Positions 9,933-18,117 of a stretch of 64,000 bases of DNA are shown one piece after another. This DNA is from Pseudomonas fluorescens (GTDB lineage Bacteria > Pseudomonadota > Gammaproteobacteria > Pseudomonadales > Pseudomonadaceae), in assembly GCF_040448305.1 (NCBI RefSeq), contig NZ_CP148752.1, positions 6,328,501 to 6,392,500 on the forward strand. Direction: 5' to 3'. The notes under the pieces were generated by a model. It did not search any database and was not told the origin of the DNA. It saw only the letters and a program-made list of their open reading frames with translations. Numbering within the stretch: position 1 is the stretch's first letter; each line of letters begins with the position of its first letter. The position numbers were made by a program, and so were the translations under genes.

Positions 9933-10316
9933 TTAGACCGACACCACAAAGAAACTCACGATCAACGCCATCCCCACGAACCACATCAGCGACCGCAGTG
10001 TCGCCCAGTCCGCCAGGTAGCAAATGATGTAGAGCAGGCGGCTGGTAATGAACAGCACGGCCAGCACATTGATCGTCACCAGTTCGGCATTGCCGGCCAG
10101 GTGCGCCACGATCACCGCCGCAGCGAACGCCGGGGTCACTTCAAAGCTGTTCAGTTGCGCCGCATTCGCGCGCCTGCCCAAGCCATCCAGCGAATCGAGA
10201 AAATCCCGGGGATCATGGTTGTCTCTCAACCTGAACCCGCCACTGATCTTGGCCACGCCCACACACACATACGGCAGGAAGATCGCGATCAAAATGCACC
10301 ACAGAGCAACCGTCAT
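9933..10316 (-). CDS. MAPEG family inner-membrane protein
   Basis: 127 aa with four predicted membrane helices (residues about 3-20, 60-78, 83-98, 108-125). The central NAAQLNSFEVTPAFAAAV segment is characteristic of bacterial MAPEG proteins, relatives of microsomal glutathione transferase. Substrate unknown. It begins 31 bases after the DMT transporter on the same strand, so the two are probably co-transcribed. A GGGA-type ribosome site precedes the ATG at 10316. Confidence 0.87.
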   Translation of the reverse strand: MTVALWCILIAIFLPYVCVGVAKISGGFRLRDNHDPRDFLDSLDGLGRRANAAQLNSFEVTPAFAAAVIVAHLAGNAELVTINVLAVLFITSRLLYIICYLADWATLRSLMWFVGMALIVSFFVVSV

Positions 10317-10347
10317 AAAGCAGTCCCTTCTTCAAGTTTCACAGCAG

Positions 10348-11181
10348 TCAGAATTTCATCACCAGTATGCCGACCAGCACCAGCCCACAGGCTAAGAGGC
10401 GCGGCCCGCCAAAAGGTTCTTTGAGGTAACGCATACCGAACAGCACCACCAGGATCACACTGATCTCGCGCAACGCCGCTGCCTCTGCAATCGAGCCCAA
10501 TTGCATCGCCCACAGCACCAGAGCGTAGCTGAACAACACGCAGAACCCGACGGCCAGGCCCAGTCGCCACTGCTCGCGCCAGAACAGCATGAACGCAGGC
10601 CGTTTGCGCACCAACGCCAACAGCGGAAACGGCCAGGCACTGAGCAAGGTGACCCAGACCAGGTAATCCAGTGGATGGGACCAGCGCCGCAATGCCTGCC
10701 CGTCGATGTAGGTGTAGCAACCGATGCACAGGCCGATCAGCGCCACCACCGGCAACATCGACCACGGCAAACGCGCTCCACCACCGCCCTGCCAGAGCAG
10801 GCACAACATGCCGAACGGGATCAGCAGGATGCCGAAAATCTGCTGATGGGTCAGTACTTCCCCGGCAAAGATCAGCGTCAGCGCCAGCACCACCAACGGT
10901 GACAGGCCGCGCATCAATGGATAGACCAGCCCGAGGTCGCCGACCCGATAGGCCTGGATCAGCAAATAGCGATAGAGCAACTCGAACGCCGCCGATGCCA
11001 GGATCCATGGCCAGATCTCCAGTGGCGGCACGCTCAGGAACGGCAACATCAGCACGACAAAGAGCAGCGCCACGCTGTCCATGCAGGCCACCACCAACAA
11101 CCGCTCCGCACTGAACTTGATCAGGGTATTCCACGCCGCATGCAACAGCGCCGCCACCAACACCAACGCCGTCGCAAGCAC
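10348..11181 (-). CDS. DMT/EamA family transporter
   Basis: 277 aa, about ten membrane helices in two EamA repeats. The N-terminal half starts LLHAAWNTLIKF. The second half ends in AAALREISVILVVLFGMRYLKEPFG, the typical last EamA helices. Probable inner-membrane exporter of a small metabolite; the substrate cannot be inferred. Start is GTG at 11181, supported by AGGAG six bases upstream. Upstream gene of a likely pair with the MAPEG protein. Confidence 0.88.
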   Translation of the reverse strand: MLATALVLVAALLHAAWNTLIKFSAERLLVVACMDSVALLFVVLMLPFLSVPPLEIWPWILASAAFELLYRYLLIQAYRVGDLGLVYPLMRGLSPLVVLALTLIFAGEVLTHQQIFGILLIPFGMLCLLWQGGGGARLPWSMLPVVALIGLCIGCYTYIDGQALRRWSHPLDYLVWVTLLSAWPFPLLALVRKRPAFMLFWREQWRLGLAVGFCVLFSYALVLWAMQLGSIAEAAALREISVILVVLFGMRYLKEPFGGPRLLACGLVLVGILVMKF

Positions 11182-11210
11182 GGCCTACTCCTTTTTTTGA
11201 CCCTACCCTT

Positions 11211-11310
11211 TGTAGGAGCGAGCTTGCTCGCGAAAAACGTGAGGGCACCGCAGCCAACCAGTGAATACACGTCTTCGTTCACGTCCATCGCGAGCAAGCT
11301 CGCTCCTACA
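11211..11310. repeat. REP doublet, 100 bp class, 'TGTAGGAG' variant
   Basis: Arms read TGTAGGAGCGAGCTTGCTCG and its reverse complement. They end in CTACA instead of CCACA, and the loop is longer than in the 62 bp class. Lies between the divergent DMT and MFS transporter genes. Confidence 0.87.
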
Positions 11311-11496
11311 GGGGCCAGGTACAGAATTGATTCGCCATATTTCAGTGGCTGTTTATACTGCAAGCGACCACGCCGCACTCAGTTGCGCACAGACTAATTC
11401 CTATAAAAATTCTGCCCGGCCCGCTCTCGTCGAGAACGGTCGTCGGCCTGCGTATGCCTGATCACAGCGTCAAGACTACCGACAGAGACCTTGCGC

Positions 11497-12666
11497 ATGC
11501 CACTCGCTTTGCTTGCCCTCGCTGTTGCCGCGTTCGGCATCGGCACCACTGAATTCGTCATCATGGGGCTTTTGCCCGATGTCGCCCGCGACCTCAGCGT
11601 GAGCATTCCCGATGCCGGATTGCTGATCACCGGCTACGCCCTGGGCGTGGTGTTCGGTGCCCCCATCCTCGCGGTCGGCACCGCCAACATGCCGCGTAAA
11701 GCCACGCTGTTGGGCATGACACTGATGTTCATCCTCGGCAACATGCTTTGTGCACTGGCACCTAACTACGCCACGCTGATGGCCGCGCGAGTGATCACGG
11801 CACTGTGCCACGGCGCATTTTTCGGTATCGGTTCGGTGGTGGCCGCCGGGCTGGTGGCACCCAACAAACGGGCTCAGGCGATTGCCATGATGTTCACCGG
11901 CCTGACCCTGGCCAATGTGCTCGGTGTGCCACTGGGCACCGCACTCGGGCAATACGCAGGTTGGCGCTCGACCTTCTGGGCGGTGTCGGTGATCGGGGTT
12001 CTGGCGGCGATTGCGCAATGGGTCTGGCTGCCGAAAAACATCGCGATGGATAAAGCCAACCTGGCCAGCGAGTTCAAGGTGCTGGGCAAGGCCAACGTGC
12101 TGCTGGCCCTGGGCATGAGCGTGCTGGCCTCGACCAGCCTGTTCAGTGTGTTCACTTACATTGCGCCGATCCTGCAGGACATCACCGGTGTCAGCCCCCA
12201 CGGCGTCACCATCATGCTGCTGTTGTTCGGCGTGGGCTTGACCGCCGGCAGCATGCTCGGTGGTCGTCTGGCGGACAGCCGCTTGCTGCCTTCGCTGGTG
12301 GGCATGGCACTGGCGGTGCTGGTGGTACTGGCGGCATTCACGCAAACCAGCCATTCGGTGATCCCGGCGGCAATCACGCTGGTGTTGTGGGGGACGTTTG
12401 CCTTCGCCCTGTGCCCGATCCTGCAACTTCTGATCATCGATCAGGCCCACGAGGCACCGAACCTGGGGTCGACCCTGAACCAGAGCGCCTTCAACCTCGG
12501 CAACGCCGCCGGGGCATGGATTGGCGGCCTGGTGGTGGCCAGCGGCGCGGACCTGGCGGACTTGCCGTGGACCGGTGCACTGGTCAGCGGACTGACCGTG
12601 TTGACTGCACTGTTCTTTATCTATCGCCAGCGTCGCGGTGCGGCTGCGCTTGATGTGACGGGATGA
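11497..12666 (+). CDS. MFS transporter, DHA1 (AraJ/PbuE-like) family
   Basis: 389 aa, twelve predicted membrane helices. The N-terminal GTTEFVIMGLLPDVARDL is diagnostic of this drug:H+ antiporter-1 branch. A motif-A-like loop sits after helix 2 (ANMPRKATLLG), and LCHGAFFGIGSVVA lies in helix 4. Probable efflux of sugars, nucleosides or drugs. Start set at the ATG at 11497; an in-frame TTG six bases earlier is possible, and the ribosome site (AGAGA) is weak. No regulator is adjacent. Confidence 0.9.
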   Translation: MPLALLALAVAAFGIGTTEFVIMGLLPDVARDLSVSIPDAGLLITGYALGVVFGAPILAVGTANMPRKATLLGMTLMFILGNMLCALAPNYATLMAARVITALCHGAFFGIGSVVAAGLVAPNKRAQAIAMMFTGLTLANVLGVPLGTALGQYAGWRSTFWAVSVIGVLAAIAQWVWLPKNIAMDKANLASEFKVLGKANVLLALGMSVLASTSLFSVFTYIAPILQDITGVSPHGVTIMLLLFGVGLTAGSMLGGRLADSRLLPSLVGMALAVLVVLAAFTQTSHSVIPAAITLVLWGTFAFALCPILQLLIIDQAHEAPNLGSTLNQSAFNLGNAAGAWIGGLVVASGADLADLPWTGALVSGLTVLTALFFIYRQRRGAAALDVTG

Positions 12667-12669
12667 GGA

Positions 12670-13566
12670 TCAGCTTGATTGTTTTTTGATCACCTGCGGA
12701 TCGGGCGCTTCGCTCTGATCCGCTGATTTCTTCGGCGGCCCACTTTCGCTGCGAATCTGCGCATGGCTGATCAGCGCGAAAATAAAACTGCCACCGATGA
12801 TGTTCCCCGCCAGTGTCGGACCGGCGAACACCAGCCAGAAATCACTCCACGGTAACTCGCCGGCAAATACCAGATACGAAACCTCCAGCGAACCGACCAC
12901 GATGTGGGTGAAATCCCCCAACGCCATGAGGTAGGTGATGAGGATGATGATCCACATCTTGGCGCTCTCCATGGACGGGATCATCCAGACCATGGTGGCG
13001 ATCATCCATCCGGAAATGATGCCCTTGGCGAACATCTGGCTGGCGTGGTTTTCCATGACCTTGCGGCCGATATCGAGGAAGGCGACATCGGTCTTGCTGT
13101 CGAAAATCGGCAGCTCCAGCATCACGTACGCCACCAGCAAGGTGCCACAGAGGTTGCCGACCAGCACCACCGTCCACAGCCGTAGCAGCCGGCCGAAGTT
13201 GGTCAGCGTCGGTTTGGTCATCACCGGCAGCACGGCGGTCAGGGTGTTTTCGGTGAACAGTTGCTGACGGGCCAGGATCACGGCGAGAAAACCGGCGCAG
13301 TAACCGAAACTCGCGATCACCTTGAACCCTTCGCCATCAGGCAGGCGCGAATTGAGCAACCCCATGCCCATCAACGACAGGCCCATGGTCAACCCCGCCG
13401 CCAGCGCCGACCACCACAACGCGGCAATGCTGCGCTCCAGTTCCTGGTCGCCCTGGGTACGGATGATCTCGTGCAGCACCGCGGCGCGGGGCGGCTGGCT
13501 CTTTTCGACTTCGTGCTCTTCTTGCGCCGAAAGGTTCGGGGTCTTGCCGTCTTGTGCCGAGTTCAT
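12670..13566 (-). CDS. Formate/nitrite transporter (FNT) family protein, YfdC-like
   Basis: 298 aa. A charged N-terminal extension of about 50 residues precedes six membrane helices of the FNT pentameric channel fold. Family features include QQLFTENTLTAVLPV in the first half and THIVVGSLEVSYLVFAG plus GNIIGGSFIFALISH in the second. The long hydrophilic N-terminus and the sequence match the YfdC branch, whose substrate is not settled, better than FocA or NirC. Convergent with the MFS gene, three bases apart. Confidence 0.87.
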   Translation of the reverse strand: MNSAQDGKTPNLSAQEEHEVEKSQPPRAAVLHEIIRTQGDQELERSIAALWWSALAAGLTMGLSLMGMGLLNSRLPDGEGFKVIASFGYCAGFLAVILARQQLFTENTLTAVLPVMTKPTLTNFGRLLRLWTVVLVGNLCGTLLVAYVMLELPIFDSKTDVAFLDIGRKVMENHASQMFAKGIISGWMIATMVWMIPSMESAKMWIIILITYLMALGDFTHIVVGSLEVSYLVFAGELPWSDFWLVFAGPTLAGNIIGGSFIFALISHAQIRSESGPPKKSADQSEAPDPQVIKKQSS

Positions 13567-13662
13567 GGGATGCGCAACCTGTGGCGGGCTATTTAGCTAC
13601 GACACGCGGGGTTCACAGCTGTTCAGTGCCCAGACAAATCTCCGGCGAATACAGAACCGCTT

Positions 13663-13724
13663 TCGCGAGCAGGCTCGCTCCCACAGGTACAGCGCCGCCC
13701 ATGTGGGAGCGAGCCTGCTCGCGA
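13663..13724. repeat. REP doublet, 62 bp class
   Basis: Canonical arms, lying between the 3' end of the thioesterase gene and the start of the FNT gene (both minus strand). Confidence 0.9.
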
Positions 13725-13741
13725 TGGGGACGCCACCGATC

Positions 13742-14146
13742 TCACTGACCGGCGTCATCATCCTTGAACTGGTCCTTGACGTATTTGATCTCGGTCCGGC
13801 CGTGAGGCGCCGGCAAGCCGTCTTCACCGAGGTTCACGAACACCATCTTTTCAACGGTGAGGATGCTCTTGCGGGTGATCTTGTTGCGCACTTCACACGT
13901 CAGGGTGATCGAAGTGCGGCCGAATTCGGTGGCGGTAATGCCCAACTCGATGATATCGCCCTGGCGCGAGGCGCTGACGAAGTTGATTTCAGAAATGTAC
14001 TTGGTCACTACACGCTGGTTGCCCAACTGGACGATGGCGTAGATCGCCGCCTCTTCGTCGATCCAGCGCAGCAGGCTGCCGCCAAACAGCGTGCCGTTGG
14101 GGTTGAGGTCTTCGGGTTTTACCCATTTGCGGGTGTGGAAGTTCAT
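13742..14146 (-). CDS. Acyl-CoA thioesterase, hotdog fold (YciA-like)
   Basis: 134 aa. Hydrolyses acyl-CoA thioesters. The hotdog domain shows NPNGTLFGGSLLRWIDEEAA, where the GG-W-DE pattern is the YciA/BFIT-type active-site helix; ISEINFVSASRQGDIIE follows. Start chosen at the ATG at 14146, five bases after AGGAG; an in-frame GTG six bases upstream would be too close to that site. Divergent from ahcY. Confidence 0.88.
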   Translation of the reverse strand: MNFHTRKWVKPEDLNPNGTLFGGSLLRWIDEEAAIYAIVQLGNQRVVTKYISEINFVSASRQGDIIELGITATEFGRTSITLTCEVRNKITRKSILTVEKMVFVNLGEDGLPAPHGRTEIKYVKDQFKDDDAGQ

Positions 14147-14266
14147 GTTCACTCCTGAGCGTCTTGCCGAATGATGCTGACCATCATGGCAGAGCCCGAC
14201 CTAGAGCTCTATTGAGCATCGTCTATGGTCTCGATTACCGTTCGGACATTGACCGACAGAAACGCT

Positions 14267-14294
14267 TTGGAAGATCGGCATAGCCCGCTATAAT
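14267..14294 (+). promoter_or_regulatory. Predicted sigma-70 promoter for ahcY
   Basis: TTGGAA (14267-14272), a 16-base spacer and a perfect TATAAT (14289-14294). Places the transcript start near 14301, about 45 bases before the riboswitch. Confidence 0.7.
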
Positions 14295-14298
14295 CGCC

Positions 14299-14336
14299 AC
14301 CGTTTCAAAACGGTAACCTCTACTAGATACCGTTTT
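14299..14336 (+). promoter_or_regulatory. Palindrome and repeated half-site at the predicted ahcY start point
   Basis: ACCGTTT (14299-14305) and AAACGGT (14308-14314) form a perfect 7-bp inverted repeat just after the -10 box. A further ACCGTTTT lies at 14329-14336 and an ACCGTT at 14237-14242. It could be a repressor operator or a hairpin at the 5' end of the transcript; no protein is identified. Confidence 0.45.
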
Positions 14337-14347
14337 CCCGCCACCTG

Positions 14348-14440
14348 TCCGAGGGGCGCTGCAGCAGGTTCGACCTGTCAGGCTCGGATGGGGCGTTGCC
14401 TGGCCTTCACTGGCTGGACACTAAACGCACAACGGCGCCC
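14348..14440 (+). ncRNA. S-adenosylhomocysteine (SAH) riboswitch
   Basis: The 5' leader of ahcY contains the SAH aptamer. Stem P1 is TCCGAG (14348-14353) with CTCGGA (14383-14388). The conserved GAGG-GCGCTGC follows at 14351-14362. An inner hairpin CAGGT/ACCTG sits at 14365-14377. GGGCGC (14354-14359) pairs with GCGCCC (14435-14440), the long-range stem/pseudoknot of the class. Known members switch on SAH recycling when SAH accumulates. The last paired segment ends about 20 bases before the GGAGG of ahcY, so control of translation or of an overlapping stem is plausible. Confidence 0.9.
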
Positions 14441-14470
14441 ATTCGCATACATTACGAATGGAGGCTCTTC

Positions 14471-15880
14471 ATGAGCGCTGTTATCACGCCTGCAGATTTT
14501 AACGATTACAAAGTCGCCGACATGTCCCTGGCTGCCTGGGGCCGTCGCGAAACCATCATCGCCGAATCCGAAATGCCAGCCCTGATGGGTCTGCGTCGCA
14601 AGTACTCCGAAGAGCAACCGCTCAAGGGCGCGAAGATCCTCGGCTGCATCCACATGACCATTCAGACTGCCGTGCTGATCGAGACCCTGGTTGCCCTGGG
14701 TGCCGAAGTGCGCTGGTCGTCCTGCAACATTTTCTCGACTCAGGACCAGGCCGCCGCTTCCATCGCCGCTGCCGGCATCCCGGTTTTCGCCTGGAAAGGC
14801 GAGACTGAACAAGAGTACGAGTGGTGCCTGGAGCAGACCATCCTGAAGGATGGCCAGCCATGGGACGCCAACATGATCCTCGACGACGGCGGCGACCTGA
14901 CCGAGCTGCTGCACAAGAAGTACCCACAGGTTCTGGATCGCGTCCACGGCGTGACCGAAGAAACCACCACCGGCGTTCACCGCCTGCTGGACATGCTGGC
15001 CAAGGGCGAGCTGAAAATCCCGGCCATCAACGTCAACGACTCGGTGACCAAGAGCAAGAACGACAATAAGTACGGCTGCCGTCACAGCCTGAACGATGCG
15101 ATCAAGCGCGGTACCGACCACCTGCTGTCCGGCAAGCAAGCGCTGGTTATCGGCTACGGCGACGTGGGCAAGGGTTCCGCTCAGTCCCTGCGTCAGGAAG
15201 GCATGATCGTCAAGGTTTCCGAAGTCGACCCGATCTGCGCCATGCAAGCCTGCATGGACGGTTTCGAACTGGTTTCGCCGTTCATCGACGGTATCAACAC
15301 CGGTACCGAAGCAAGCATCGACAAGGCGCTGCTGGGCAAGATCGACCTGATCGTGACCACCACCGGCAACGTCAATGTTTGCGACTCGAACATGCTCAAA
15401 GCCCTGAAGAAGCGTGCTGTTGTCTGCAACATCGGTCACTTCGACAACGAAATCGACACCGCTTTCATGCGCAAGAACTGGGCATGGGAAGAAGTGAAGC
15501 CGCAGGTTCACAAGATCCACCGTACCGGCGCTGGCGATTTCGATCCGCACAACGACGACTACCTGATCCTGCTGGCCGAAGGCCGTCTGGTTAACCTGGG
15601 TAACGCAACCGGCCACCCGAGCCGCATCATGGACGGTTCGTTCGCCAACCAGGTTCTGGCTCAGATCTTCCTGTTCGGCCAAAAGTACGCCGACCTGTCG
15701 CCAGCCCAGAAGGCCGAGCGCCTGACCGTTGAAGTACTGCCAAAGAAACTCGACGAAGAAGTGGCCCTGGAAATGGTCCGCGGCTTCGGCGGCGTCGTGA
15801 CTCAACTGACCAAGACCCAGGCCGACTACATCGGCGTGACCGTCGAAGGTCCGTTCAAGCCGCACGCTTACCGCTACTAA
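14471..15880 (+). CDS. ahcY: S-adenosylhomocysteine hydrolase
   Basis: 469 aa. Splits SAH into adenosine and homocysteine, relieving product inhibition of methyltransferases; cytosolic, NAD-bound tetramer. The NAD site is VIGYGDVGKGSAQSL; substrate-site segments include SCNIFSTQDQAAA and NVNDSVTKSKNDN. The C-terminus ends FKPHAYRY as in the family. The ATG at 14471 has GGAGG six bases upstream. Preceded by an SAH riboswitch and followed after a REP doublet by metF, with which it probably shares transcription. Confidence 0.98.
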   Translation: MSAVITPADFNDYKVADMSLAAWGRRETIIAESEMPALMGLRRKYSEEQPLKGAKILGCIHMTIQTAVLIETLVALGAEVRWSSCNIFSTQDQAAASIAAAGIPVFAWKGETEQEYEWCLEQTILKDGQPWDANMILDDGGDLTELLHKKYPQVLDRVHGVTEETTTGVHRLLDMLAKGELKIPAINVNDSVTKSKNDNKYGCRHSLNDAIKRGTDHLLSGKQALVIGYGDVGKGSAQSLRQEGMIVKVSEVDPICAMQACMDGFELVSPFIDGINTGTEASIDKALLGKIDLIVTTTGNVNVCDSNMLKALKKRAVVCNIGHFDNEIDTAFMRKNWAWEEVKPQVHKIHRTGAGDFDPHNDDYLILLAEGRLVNLGNATGHPSRIMDGSFANQVLAQIFLFGQKYADLSPAQKAERLTVEVLPKKLDEEVALEMVRGFGGVVTQLTKTQADYIGVTVEGPFKPHAYRY

Positions 15881-15904
15881 CAGTCGCTGACTGTTCGCTT
15901 TCCC

Positions 15905-15994
15905 TGTGGGAGCGAGCCTGCTCGCGAAGAGGCCATGACATTCAACATCTGAGTTGACTGTTTAACCGCTTTCGCGAGCAGGCTCGCTCCCACA
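15905..15994. repeat. REP doublet, 90 bp class
   Basis: Arms in the outward order (GTGGGAGCGAGCC first), spaced to 90 bases, between ahcY and metF within a probable operon; may affect mRNA stability there. Confidence 0.88.
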
Positions 15995-16039
15995 TTGGAA
16001 AGCGGCGCCTCGATGGTTCTTGTTTCCAAGGATATGACC

Positions 16040-16885
16040 ATGTCCCAAGATCGTCGCTACAGCTTCGAGTTCTTCCCTACGAAGACCGATGCTGGGCAAG
16101 AAAAGCTGCTGGCCACTGCTCGCCAGTTGGCCGCCTACAACCCCGATTTCTTCTCCTGCACCTATGGCGCCGGCGGTTCGACCCGTGATCGCACGCTGAA
16201 CACCGTGTTGCAGCTCGAAAGCGAAGTCAAAATCCCTGCCGCTCCGCACCTGTCCTGCGTGGGCGATAGCAAAGCTGACCTGCGCGGCCTGCTGGCCCAG
16301 TACAAGGCCGCCGGCATCAAGCGTATCGTCGCCCTGCGCGGTGACCTGCCTTCGGGCATGGGCATGGCCAGCGGTGAAATGCGCCACGCCAATGACCTGG
16401 TTGAATTCATTCGTGAAGAAACCGGTGATCATTTCCACATCGAAGTCGCCGCTTACCCGGAAATGCATCCGCAAGCGCGCAATTTCGAAGACGATGTGGC
16501 CAACTTCGTGCGCAAGGCCAACGCTGGCGCCGACAGTGCGATCACCCAGTACTTCTTCAACGCCGACTGCTACTTCTACTTCGTGGAACGCGTGCGGGCA
16601 TTGGGTGTGAACATCCCGATCGTGCCGGGCATCATGCCGATCACCAACTACAGCAAGCTGGCGCGCTTCTCCGATGCCTGCGGTGCGGAAATCCCGCGCT
16701 GGATCCGCAAGCAACTGGAAGCCTACGGCGACGACACCCAGAGCATTCAGCGCTTTGGCGAACAGGTCATCACCGAGATGTGCGAACAACTGCTGCAGGG
16801 TGGCGCTCCAGGGCTGCACTTCTACACGCTGAACCAGGCTGAAGCGAGCCTGGCGGTGTGGAACAACCTGAAGTTGCCGCGTTAA
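16040..16885 (+). CDS. metF: 5,10-methylenetetrahydrofolate reductase
   Basis: 281 aa. FAD enzyme that makes 5-methyl-THF for homocysteine methylation. N-terminal SFEFFPTK (catalytic Glu in EFFP) and SCTYGAGGSTRDRT are signature motifs; HLSCVGDSKADL and ALRGDLP follow in the TIM barrel. Start set at 16040, seven bases after AAGGA; the frame is open back into the REP doublet, but those residues are not part of the protein. Downstream of ahcY, so SAH level may also influence it. Confidence 0.97.
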   Translation: MSQDRRYSFEFFPTKTDAGQEKLLATARQLAAYNPDFFSCTYGAGGSTRDRTLNTVLQLESEVKIPAAPHLSCVGDSKADLRGLLAQYKAAGIKRIVALRGDLPSGMGMASGEMRHANDLVEFIREETGDHFHIEVAAYPEMHPQARNFEDDVANFVRKANAGADSAITQYFFNADCYFYFVERVRALGVNIPIVPGIMPITNYSKLARFSDACGAEIPRWIRKQLEAYGDDTQSIQRFGEQVITEMCEQLLQGGAPGLHFYTLNQAEASLAVWNNLKLPR

Positions 16886-16904
16886 AAGTCGTTAAAGCAA
16901 GATC

Positions 16905-16981
16905 AAAAGATCGCAGCCTGCGGCAGCTCCTACAGAGAAATGTGTATTCCCTGTAGGAGCTGCCGCAGGCTGCGATCTTTT
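16905..16981. repeat. Second REP family: 31-bp perfect inverted repeat
   Basis: The arm at 16905-16935 (AAAAGATCGCAGCCTGCGGC...) is the exact reverse complement of 16951-16981, with a 15-base loop. It belongs to a different repeat family from the GAGCGAGCC doublets. It lies 20 bases after metF and ends in a T run, so it could also terminate the ahcY-metF transcript. Confidence 0.88.
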
Positions 16982-17078
16982 GCTTTCAACGCACTATTAA
17001 TGTGCGGCAATCCACGGAGTTAGAGCATCTGCGGTCAGTTTCTGGCTCTTTCCGGTTTCTCGTCGTAATCTCAAGCCC

Positions 17079-17894
17079 ATGCCTTTGATCACGCAGTTAG
17101 TCGCCGTGCTTGTATTCACTTGCCTGAGCTTCGCCGCCCGGGGCGAGAAGCTGCGCATTGTCACAGAGCCGTGGGCGCCTTATGTGTACGAAGACAACGG
17201 CAAATCCCTGGGCCTGGACTACGAAACCACCGCCATTGTCTTCAAGCGCCTGGGCATCGAAGTGGAGTGGCAGTTCCTGCCCTGGAAACGCTGCCTGTCG
17301 ATGCTTGAATCAGGCCAGGCCGACGGCGCGCTGGACATTTTTCACAGCGACGAACGCGATGCGACCCTGCTCTACCCCAGCGAACCACTGTCTGAAGTCC
17401 AGTTCGTGATGTTCTACGCCAATGAACGGCCCCATCCGTTTCGCACCCTCGATGACCTGCAAGGCCTGACCATCGGCACCTCGCCGGGTTACCTGTACAG
17501 CAAGGATTTCAGCGATTCGACGCTGTTCACCCGCGAGCCGGCCCCCACCCATGAAGCCAACTTCGGCAAACTGGTACGCGGGCGGATTGATCTGTTGATT
17601 ACCGACCGCCGGGTCGGCCAGCATTTGCTCGACGAGCTGGGCATCCGCGACAAGATCACCGAAAACCCCACGATCATCAGCCAGCAAAGCCAGTTTCTCG
17701 CAGTGCGGCGCAATGCGGGCATGGATCTGCTGGTGCAGCGTTTCGGCGCCGAACTCAAACGCTTCAAGCGCGAGCCCGCCTACGCTGAACTGAGTGCCCG
17801 CTACGGCGCGGAACCGGCAGCCAGCGTGAAGACTGAAAAGACCACGGCCGCCACGGAAAAAACCGTTGAGCAGCAGGAAAGCGGCGCACAGTGA
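17079..17894 (+). CDS. Periplasmic substrate-binding protein (SBP family 3)
   Basis: 271 aa. A signal peptide (LVAVLVFTCLSFAARG) precedes a family-3 solute-binding fold: LRIVTEPWAPYVYED at the mature N-terminus, GLDYETTAIVFKRLG, and LQGLTIGTSPGY in the hinge region. No permease or ATPase is adjacent, so it may serve a distant ABC transporter or act as a sensor-type protein. The C-terminal 20 or so residues are a Thr/Glu/Lys-rich tail. No clear ribosome site precedes the ATG at 17079. Confidence 0.8.
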   Translation: MPLITQLVAVLVFTCLSFAARGEKLRIVTEPWAPYVYEDNGKSLGLDYETTAIVFKRLGIEVEWQFLPWKRCLSMLESGQADGALDIFHSDERDATLLYPSEPLSEVQFVMFYANERPHPFRTLDDLQGLTIGTSPGYLYSKDFSDSTLFTREPAPTHEANFGKLVRGRIDLLITDRRVGQHLLDELGIRDKITENPTIISQQSQFLAVRRNAGMDLLVQRFGAELKRFKREPAYAELSARYGAEPAASVKTEKTTAATEKTVEQQESGAQ

Positions 17895-18117
17895 TTGCTC
17901 TGTTATACTCCGGCCTTCCCGCCAGGCTCACGCCCGGACGCTCGGAATCGTTAAAGGCATCTCAACCCCGCTACTGCGCAGCTTTCAGCCCGCGCGAGCG
18001 CTTGCAGACGAGCCTTCGAGACCCAGCAGGACCGGACGGGATTGCGTCCTCTTAAACGCCATTCGCGCCAGGCAAGACTCCCATTGGGCCAAGCCCTAAC
18101 TTAAAACAGGATTACTC
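17895..18117 (+). promoter_or_regulatory. Upstream region and probable long leader of rhlE
   Basis: 223 bases without a gene. A TATACT -10-like hexamer lies at 17904-17909 without a convincing -35 box. If used, the rhlE leader would be about 200 bases, long enough for temperature- or helicase-dependent control. AGGA lies seven bases before the rhlE ATG. Confidence 0.4.
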
